Shown here piece by piece: positions 7,980 to 12,660 of a stretch of DNA of 12,660 nucleotides. The position numbers and the translations under genes were made by a program. Every line of letters starts with the position of its first letter. The stretch's first letter is position 1. Below the pieces are notes generated by a model that did not search any database, was not told where the DNA came from, and saw only the letters and a list, made by a program, of their open reading frames with translations. The stretch comes from Burkholderiaceae bacterium (GTDB lineage Bacteria > Pseudomonadota > Gammaproteobacteria > Burkholderiales > Burkholderiaceae): the NCBI GenBank assembly GCA_022701965.1, contig JAKONL010000144.1:1-12660 (forward strand). The letters are read 5' to 3'.

Positions 7980-8717
7980 TCAGCCGACGCTGAGCAACTG
8001 GGCGGCCGACTTGTCGGACGACTCGGCGGTCTGCAGCAGACGCATCTGCTGCTCGAACTGGCGCGCGGCGGCGATCATCCCGACCATCGTCTCGACCGGG
8101 TTCACGTTGGACCCCTCGAGCGTGCCGGTGTTCATCCGCGCGGTCGCGTCGGTGGGCAGCGGGTCGAGCGTCGGCGAGCGGAACAGGCCGTCGTCGCTGC
8201 GGCGCAGCGGCTGGTCGGCGCTCGGCGTGACGAGCTTCAGGCGCCCGACGGTGGACGACGGTGCGTTGCCGGCCTGCGCGCTCACGGTGCCGTCGGCGCC
8301 CACCGAGATGTCGGCGCCCGGCGGGATGTCGATCGGCGAGCCGCCGTCGGAGAGCACCGGCAGGTTGCTGCTGGTGACCAGCGTGCCTTCGCTCGACACC
8401 TGGAAGGCGCCGGCGCGGGTGTAGGCCTCGGTGCCGTCGAGGCCCTGAACCGCGAACCAGCCGTTGCCCTGCGCGGCCATGTCGAGCGTGCGGCCGGTGC
8501 GCTGCATCGGCCCGGCCTTCTCGTCGTGGCCGGAGGTGGCTTCCATCGCGAAGACGCGCGTGGTGGCGCCGTCGCCGCGCAGCGGCACCGCGCGGAAGGT
8601 CGACAGCTCGGCGCGGAACCCCTGCGTCGACGCGTTGGCCAGGTTGTTGGCCAGCACGCTCTGCCGCTGGGCGGCGGCGCTGGCGCCGCTCATCGCGGTA
8701 TAGATCAGGTGGTCCAT
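7980..8717 (-). CDS. flgF: Flagellar proximal rod protein FlgF
   Basis: FlgF is one of the proximal rod subunits, exported by the flagellar type III apparatus. The 245-residue length is normal. It opens [20 protein letters not shown], the FlgF-type start, followed by [15 protein letters not shown] at ~23-37. The central [20 protein letters not shown] is the shared rod/hook core motif. The C-terminal region, with [20 protein letters not shown] then [13 protein letters not shown], is the conserved helix. ATG at 8717 lies 13 bases behind the flgE stop. Confidence 0.97.
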   Translation of the reverse strand: MDHLIYTAMSGASAAAQRQSVLANNLANASTQGFRAELSTFRAVPLRGDGATTRVFAMEATSGHDEKAGPMQRTGRTLDMAAQGNGWFAVQGLDGTEAYTRAGAFQVSSEGTLVTSSNLPVLSDGGSPIDIPPGADISVGADGTVSAQAGNAPSSTVGRLKLVTPSADQPLRRSDDGLFRSPTLDPLPTDATARMNTGTLEGSNVNPVETMVGMIAAARQFEQQMRLLQTAESSDKSAAQLLSVG

Positions 8718-8730
8718 CGCGGCGATCCGT

Positions 8731-9948
8731 TCAACGCAGGTTCACGAGCGTGGACATCACCTGGTCCTGCGTCTTGATGGTCTGCGCGTTGGCCTGATAG
8801 GAGCGCTGCGTGGTCATCATGTTGACCAGCTCGGCCGTGAGGTCGACGTTCGACTCCTCCAGCGCACCGGCGCTGAGCTTGCCGAAGGTGCCTTCGCCCG
8901 GCGCGCCGCGCACCGGCTGGCCCGAGGAGAAAGTCTCGACCCAGTAGCCCGAGCCCGACGGCTCCAGCCCCTGCACGTTGCGGAAGCTGATCAGCGCGAC
9001 CTGCCCCGCGGCCTGCGTCTGGCCGTTGGAATAGGTGGCGGTGATGACGCCGGTGTTCTCGATCTTGATGCCGGTGAGCTGGCCCGAGGTGTAGCCGTCC
9101 TGCGCCAGGTCGGCCACCTGGAAGCGCGAGTTGACCTGGGTCATCTTGCTCATGTCGAGCTTGGCGGTGAAGGTCTGGGCCGGGTCGTTGGGCGAGGAGA
9201 GCGTGAAGTTCGGGATCGGCGAATTCGCGGTATCGAGCGTGCCGTCGGTCTTGAAGTTGAGCGTGAAGGGCGTGGACTGCGCCGCGTCGCTGCCGTTGAT
9301 GCTCGAGTAGACCTTCCAGCTGTTGTTGGCGACCTTCTCGAAATACAGGCCCACCGGCACCTCCAGGCCCTGCGGGTCGTAGGCGGTCAGCGACGTGCCG
9401 TACTTGGTCAATGGCGTGGGCGGCGTCGTGCTGGAGGCGACCACGGCCGCGGCGTCCAGCGTGATCTCGGCGGTCATCTTGGTGGTCTGCTTGGCGGCGA
9501 TCGGCGTGCCGGTCGGCAGGCGCAGCGCCTTGGCGTCGAAGCTCTGGCGCACGCCCGTGGTGTCGGTCGGGTAGCCCATCACGGCCGCGCCGTTGTTGGT
9601 GACGATGTTGCCGTCCTTGTCGAGCTTGAAGTTGCCAGCGCGGGTGTAGGCGGTCGTTCCGTCGGCGGCCTTGACCTGGAAGAAGCCCGCGCCGTTGACC
9701 GCCACGTCCATCGTGTTGCCGGTGATGTTCAGCGTCCCCTGCGAGAAGTTCTGCGTGACCGCGTTGACCTCCACGCCCAGACCGACGTTCGAGCCGCCGA
9801 TGCCGCCGGCCGAGCTGGCGTAGATCTCGGCGAATTCGGCGCGCGAGGATTTCATGCCGACGGTGCCGGAGTTGGCGATGTTGTGGCCGATGACGTCGAG
9901 GCTGCGGCCCGCTGCGCTCAGGCCGGAAAGTGCTTGCTGGAAACTCAT
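8731..9948 (-). CDS. flgE: Flagellar hook protein FlgE
   Basis: FlgE polymerises about a hundredfold into the curved hook, the universal joint outside the cell. The length of 405 residues matches the enterobacterial protein (about 403), so there is no large extra outer domain. MSFQQALSGLSAAGRSLDVI and NIANSGTVGMKSSRAEFAEI form the N-terminal segment. AVNGAGFFQVKAADGTTAYT is the core motif. The middle (~150-300) is the variable exposed part. LEESNVDLTAELVNMMTTQR and SYQANAQTIKTQDQ form the C-terminal helix. The ATG at 9948 has a strong CAGGAG site 6-7 bases upstream, fitting a highly expressed structural protein. The gap from flgD is 27 bases. Confidence 0.98.
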   Translation of the reverse strand: MSFQQALSGLSAAGRSLDVIGHNIANSGTVGMKSSRAEFAEIYASSAGGIGGSNVGLGVEVNAVTQNFSQGTLNITGNTMDVAVNGAGFFQVKAADGTTAYTRAGNFKLDKDGNIVTNNGAAVMGYPTDTTGVRQSFDAKALRLPTGTPIAAKQTTKMTAEITLDAAAVVASSTTPPTPLTKYGTSLTAYDPQGLEVPVGLYFEKVANNSWKVYSSINGSDAAQSTPFTLNFKTDGTLDTANSPIPNFTLSSPNDPAQTFTAKLDMSKMTQVNSRFQVADLAQDGYTSGQLTGIKIENTGVITATYSNGQTQAAGQVALISFRNVQGLEPSGSGYWVETFSSGQPVRGAPGEGTFGKLSAGALEESNVDLTAELVNMMTTQRSYQANAQTIKTQDQVMSTLVNLR

Positions 9949-9975
9949 GGATGGCTCCTGTGGATCGATGGGTGT

Positions 9976-10662
9976 TCAGAGGACCGAGCGCACGCTGGCG
10001 TAGGGCTTCACGCCCGCGGCCTGCAGCGTCAGCGTCAGGCCGTCGGCGTTGCTGCCCACGGCCACGACCTTGTCCTGCATGAGGGTGGTGCTGGTGACGG
10101 CGTCGGTGCCGTTGAGCGCGCTGACCTTGAAGGTGAGTTCGGTGTCGGCCGGGTAGGCGCTCGCGTCGACGCTGAAGCCGTGCTGGCCGGCGGCGAGCGC
10201 GCCGAGCGACAGGGTGTCGATCACGCGGCCCGCCGGCGTCACCACCTGCACCTGCACGCCGGTCGCGGCGCCGGCGAGCTCCAGCGCGCCGGTCGCGGTC
10301 TTGCCGTCGGCCGAGAACGACAGCCGGTCGCCGGTCACGACCACGCCGTGGCCCACCAGGTTGCCGGCCTGCAGCACCTGCATGCCCGAGAACTGGGTGG
10401 ACATGTTCTTCATGGTCGCGTTGAGCTTCTCGATGCCGGTGACGGTGTTGATCTGCGCGATCTGCGAGGTCATCTGCGCGTTGTCCATCGGATTCATCGG
10501 GTCCTGGTTGGCCAGCTGCGCGACCAGCAGCTTCAGGAAGCGGTCCTGCGCCTCGGTCGAGTCGGTGGTCTTGAGCGAGGACGCGGTCGCGGAGGCGGCG
10601 CTCGCCGCCTTGGCGGTGGAGGCGGTATCGGCGATGGCCGAGGTGGCGCTGGTGGTGGTCAT
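9976..10662 (-). CDS. flgD: Flagellar hook cap / hook assembly protein FlgD
   Basis: FlgD sits at the tip of the growing hook as a cap so FlgE can polymerise, and is discarded later. The 228-residue protein has a low-complexity Ala/Ser/Thr start (1-35). The FlgD signature follows at ~40-80: AQDRFLKLLVAQLANQDPMN, then PMDNAQMTSQIAQINTVTGI. Residues ~95-228 correspond to the Ig-like and Tudor-like cap domains, with VQVVTPAGRVIDTLSLGALA in the Ig-like part. ATG at 10662 has a GGGCACCCTCC leader with only a modest ribosome site. The flgC stop is 19 bases upstream. Confidence 0.97.
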   Translation of the reverse strand: MTTTSATSAIADTASTAKAASAASATASSLKTTDSTEAQDRFLKLLVAQLANQDPMNPMDNAQMTSQIAQINTVTGIEKLNATMKNMSTQFSGMQVLQAGNLVGHGVVVTGDRLSFSADGKTATGALELAGAATGVQVQVVTPAGRVIDTLSLGALAAGQHGFSVDASAYPADTELTFKVSALNGTDAVTSTTLMQDKVVAVGSNADGLTLTLQAAGVKPYASVRSVL

Positions 10663-10681
10663 GGAGGGTGCCCTGGGGGAG

Positions 10682-11086
10682 TTACTGGCCGATCTGCAGC
10701 GTCTTGAGCAGCAGGCTCTTGGCCGTGTTCATCACTTCGACGTTGTTCTGGTAGGAGCGCGAGGCCGAGATCATGTTGACCATCTCCTCGACCGCGTTGA
10801 CGTTGGAATGCGTCACGTAGCCCTCGGCGTCGGCCATCGGGCTGGCCGGCTCGTGCACCTTGCGCCCGGGCGTCTGGCTCTCGGTGACGGCGTCGATGCG
10901 CACGCCGGCGCTGGCGTCGCCGCCCATCGCCACCGTCTGGAACACGACCTGGCGCGCCTTGTAGGCCTGGCCGTCGGGGCCGGCCACGGCGTCGGCGTTG
11001 GCCAGGTTGCTGGCCACCACGTTGAGGCGCTGCGACTGCGCGCTGACCGCGCTGCCGGAAATGCCGAAGATCGAGAACATCGACAT
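10682..11086 (-). CDS. flgC: Flagellar proximal rod protein FlgC
   Basis: FlgC is a proximal rod subunit. The 134-residue length is standard. It starts [20 protein letters not shown], followed by [14 protein letters not shown], the FlgC version of the N-terminal motif. [20 protein letters not shown] and [20 protein letters not shown] make the C-terminal helix. ATG at 11086 is only 3 bases past the flgB stop, so translation is probably coupled. A second in-frame ATG two codons on (11080) is a less likely start. Confidence 0.97.
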   Translation of the reverse strand: MSMFSIFGISGSAVSAQSQRLNVVASNLANADAVAGPDGQAYKARQVVFQTVAMGGDASAGVRIDAVTESQTPGRKVHEPASPMADAEGYVTHSNVNAVEEMVNMISASRSYQNNVEVMNTAKSLLLKTLQIGQ

Positions 11087-11089
11087 GGC

Positions 11090-11530
11090 TTACTGACCCT
11101 GGATGGCCGAGAGCATGGTCTTGCCCTGGCCGTTGATGAAGCGCAGCGTGGCTTCGTAGCGCACGGCGTTGTCGGCGAAGGCGGCGCGCTCGCGGTCGAG
11201 GTCCACGCTGTTGCCGTCCATCGTGGGCGCGGTCTGCACGGTGTAGTCCGAACGCACGCCGGCGATGCCGCCGCTGCCTGCGCCGCCGCCTGACAGCGGG
11301 ATGTGGCGCGCGTCGGTGCGGCCGTCGGACGACCAGCTGCGCCCGGTGGTCGACGCCGCGGCGCCGGACCCGGCGGCGTCGCGCAGGGCGTCGGAGAACG
11401 CGAAGTCGCGGGCTGCGTAGCCGGGCGTGTCGGCGTTGGCGATGTTGCCGGCGATGGCGCGCTGGCGTTCGGCGCGCAGCACCAGCGCCTTCGACTGGAA
11501 GTCCAGCGTGTCCGTCAGTTTGTCCAGCAT
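11090..11530 (-). CDS. flgB: Flagellar proximal rod protein FlgB
   Basis: FlgB is a proximal rod subunit near the MS ring and the first gene of the minus-strand operon. The start at 11530 is chosen because MLDKLTDTLDFQSKALVLRA is the normal FlgB opening and a GAGGTG ribosome site sits about 4 bases upstream. The frame is open farther upstream to 11866, but that extension lies in the promoter region and antisense to flgA, so it is not coding. The 146-residue product has GNIANADTPGYAARDF at ~28-43 and, near the C-terminus, LRFINGQGKTMLSAIQGQ. A Gly/Ala/Ser rich stretch at ~53-85 is the exposed, variable part. Confidence 0.95.
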   Translation of the reverse strand: MLDKLTDTLDFQSKALVLRAERQRAIAGNIANADTPGYAARDFAFSDALRDAAGSGAAASTTGRSWSSDGRTDARHIPLSGGGAGSGGIAGVRSDYTVQTAPTMDGNSVDLDRERAAFADNAVRYEATLRFINGQGKTMLSAIQGQ

Positions 11531-11675
11531 GTGCACCTCGTTCCGCAGTGGGTGGCCCACCTCGGGCCGTGCGGAAATTGTGGAAGCGGCCGTCGTTGCG
11601 GAAGCGCGGAGAAAAGGGGGGAATCTCCGCCTGTTTCCGGCTTTGCGTCGCGGCCGGCTCCCTAGAGTGCAGGCC
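11531..11675. promoter_or_regulatory. Divergent flgA / flgBCDEFGHIJKL control region
   Basis: These 145 bases must hold the start signals for both flgA and the long flgB operon. Three copies of one heptamer are present: TTCCGCA at 11541-11547 and TGCGGAA at 11570-11576 and 11597-11603. The first two form an inverted repeat with a 22-base spacer. A perfect 7-base dyad, GCGGAGA (11606-11612) and TCTCCGC (11624-11630), brackets a purine-rich 11-base loop. I find no convincing sigma-28, sigma-54 or sigma-70 promoter on either strand. These repeats could be regulator sites, for example for a flagellar master activator, but that is inference. Confidence 0.5.
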
Positions 11676-12416
11676 ATGCGCAAACTTCCCTTCGCCTGCG
11701 TGTTCGCCGCCGTCGCTCTCGCGGCCTTCTTCGTCGGCCATGCCGCGGCGCAGCAGGCGCCGTCGGACGGCATCGAAGCAGGCGCCGACTTCACCGCCAG
11801 CACCCAGCACTGGCTCGACGACGCGGTCGCGAAGGCGCAGTCGGCCAGCGCGACGCCGCTGCGCATGGAGGTGAGCGTCGGCGCGCTCGACGCGCGGCTG
11901 CGCCTGGCGCCCTGCGCGCGCGTCGAGCCCTATGTGCCGGTCGGCTCGCGCCTCTGGGGCCGGACCCGCCTGGGCCTGCGCTGCGTCGACGGCGGCGCGC
12001 GCTGGAACGTGTTCCTGCCGGTCACGGTCAAGGCCTTCGGGCCGGCCTGGGTGCTGCGCGACAACGTGCTGCCCGGCGCCGTGCTCGCCGCCACCGACGC
12101 CATCGAGGCCGAGGCCGATTGGGCGGCCGAGCCGTCGCCGGTCGTCGGCGATCCGGCGCAGTGGGTCGGACAGGTCGCCTCCCGCGCGCTGGCCGCCGGC
12201 CAGCCGCTGCGCCAGTCGATGGTGAAGTCGGCGCTGGCTTTTCCGGCCGGCACGCAGGTGCGGGTCGTGGCGCAGGGACCGGGCTTCGAGATCACGTCCG
12301 ACGCCCAGGCCATGACGCCCGGCGTGATCGGCCAGCTGGTGCGGGTGCGGATGGACAATGGCCGCATCGCTTCGGGCGTTGTGACCGACGCGCGTACCGT
12401 GCGCCTGTCGATGTAG
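11676..12416 (+). CDS. flgA: P-ring assembly chaperone FlgA
   Basis: FlgA is a periplasmic chaperone that helps FlgI assemble into the P ring. The start ATG at 11676 is chosen because it directly begins a signal peptide: RK at 2-3, a hydrophobic stretch to ~20, and probable cleavage after HAAAQ near residue 26. An upstream extension of the frame reads into the control region and is not supported. The 246-residue product is in the normal range. Cys80 and Cys103 (in RLAPCARVEPYV and LGLRCVDGG) are placed like the family's disulfide pair. The C-terminal FlgA domain (~115-245) includes VLRDNVLPGAVLAATDAIEA, then TPGVIGQLVRVRMDNGRIAS and a VVTDARTVRLSM end. The ribosome site is weak (AGTGCAGG). 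Confidence 0.95.
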   Translation: MRKLPFACVFAAVALAAFFVGHAAAQQAPSDGIEAGADFTASTQHWLDDAVAKAQSASATPLRMEVSVGALDARLRLAPCARVEPYVPVGSRLWGRTRLGLRCVDGGARWNVFLPVTVKAFGPAWVLRDNVLPGAVLAATDAIEAEADWAAEPSPVVGDPAQWVGQVASRALAAGQPLRQSMVKSALAFPAGTQVRVVAQGPGFEITSDAQAMTPGVIGQLVRVRMDNGRIASGVVTDARTVRLSM

Positions 12417-12480
12417 AAAAGCGGCTCCCGAGGCGGCGCCGGCCGTCGTCGAGCTTTTCCCCGGATTTTTCCGAGAAAGG
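12416..12480 (+). terminator. Terminator-like hairpins after flgA
   Basis: GAAAAGC (12416-12422) pairs perfectly with GCTTTTC (12453-12459) around a very GC-rich 30-base interior that can fold further. This A-flanked, T-flanked stem is typical of an intrinsic terminator. It is followed by a second small stem, CGGA-TTTT-TCCG (12462-12473). The first stem starts within the flgA stop codon. Since flgM has its own promoter just downstream, partial termination between the two genes is plausible. Confidence 0.5.
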
Positions 12481-12482
12481 CT

Positions 12483-12509
12483 TCAAGTTCGCCCGCCGCC
12501 CGCCGAAAC
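12483..12509 (+). promoter_or_regulatory. Sigma-28 (FliA) promoter for flgM
   Basis: TCAAGTTC (12483-12490), an 11-base spacer, then GCCGAAAC (12502-12509) matches the FliA consensus TAAAGTTT-N11-GCCGATAA, with exact spacing and the key AAG and GCCGA cores. Transcription would start near 12516, leaving a leader of about 37 bases before the flgM ATG. This fits the known late-class control of flgM by FliA. Confidence 0.85.
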
Positions 12510-12552
12510 CACTGGTACGACCCGTCATTCAGCGGAGTCCCTGGAGTCAGCG

Positions 12553-12660
12553 ATGAAGATCAACCCACTTGCCAACGATGCCGCCCTCGCGGCGGCCTCC
12601 GCCGCGTCGGCCGGCAATCCGGCCGCATCGAAGGCCGACCGGCACGCCGCGGCCGGCGCC
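12553..12660 (+). CDS. flgM: Anti-sigma-28 factor FlgM, partial (N-terminus only)
   Basis: FlgM binds and inactivates FliA in the cytoplasm until hook completion, when it is exported through the flagellum. Only the first 36 codons are in the window. The start MKINPLANDAALAAASAASA is of the FlgM type (MKI-N-P opening, then a disordered Ala/Ser rich stretch). GGAGTC lies about 6 bases upstream of the ATG. The FliA promoter just upstream and position behind flgA strongly support the call. The sigma-binding C-terminal half lies outside the window and could not be checked. Confidence 0.85.
   Translation, partial: MKINPLANDAALAAASAASAGNPAASKADRHAAAGA

Noticed and set aside
11553..11568. Possible sigma-54 promoter (TGGC, 9-base gap, GGC) pointing to flgA
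   Set aside because: The GG and GC doublets have the right spacing, but the TT before GC and most other consensus positions are missing, so it is within chance for GC-rich DNA.
11642..11668. Possible sigma-70 promoter (TTTGCG and TAGAGT) before flgA
   Set aside because: The spacer is only 15 bases, the -35 match is poor, and it would leave almost no leader before the ATG.
10659..11810. Minus-strand 383-codon frame overlapping flgB and flgC
   Set aside because: Out of frame with the clear FlgB and FlgC proteins. The product is Arg/Gly/Ala rich and crosses the control region.
11531..11866. N-terminal extension of flgB to an upstream ATG
   Set aside because: The added residues lie in the intergenic region and antisense to flgA, while the start at 11530 gives the normal FlgB opening with a good ribosome site.
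1..12660. Mobile elements, CRISPR arrays, tRNA or rRNA genes
   Set aside because: None seen. The window is almost fully occupied by flagellar genes and the only non-coding gaps above 100 bases are 11531-11675 and 12417-12552.

Overview
The window is most of a flagellar rod, hook and ring gene cluster (flg genes) from a high-GC, Gram-negative bacterium. Presence of the L- and P-ring genes (flgH, flgI), a muramidase-type FlgJ, an FlgA/FlgM pair divergent from flgB, and a degenerate-EAL/HDOD gene behind flgL all fit a betaproteobacterium of the Burkholderiales. A Comamonadaceae member of the Variovorax/Acidovorax type is the best guess. That assignment is an inference from gene order, composition and a repeat style; no marker gene such as rRNA is present.

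Layout. On the minus strand, reading from 11530 down to 1, lie flgB, flgC, flgD, flgE, flgF, flgG, flgH, flgI, flgJ, flgK, flgL and then a gene for an HDOD-domain protein that runs off the left edge at base 1. All gaps between these twelve genes are 38 bases or less, and two junctions are 4-base ATGA overlaps (flgG/flgH and flgI/flgJ), so they look like one operon. On the plus strand, divergent from flgB across a 145-base intergenic region, are flgA and then flgM, which runs off the right edge. flgM has its own very good sigma-28 (FliA) promoter behind a terminator-like hairpin following flgA.

How the genes work together. FlgB, FlgC, FlgF and FlgG build the rod. FlgJ caps the rod and cuts peptidoglycan so it can pass. 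FlgA chaperones FlgI to form the P ring and FlgH forms the L ring. FlgD caps the growing hook made of FlgE, and FlgK and FlgL form the hook-filament junction. FlgM is the anti-sigma factor that holds FliA inactive until the hook is finished.

The region is largely ordinary. The observations most worth checking are: a two-hairpin, REP-like dispersed-repeat sequence that is translated in frame as the N-terminal part of the FlgH signal peptide; a degenerate EAL plus HDOD protein as the distal cistron of the flagellar operon; a short shared beta-type module that appears twice in FlgK and once in FlgL; and an FlgI with only one cysteine. I see no previously undescribed multi-gene system here.
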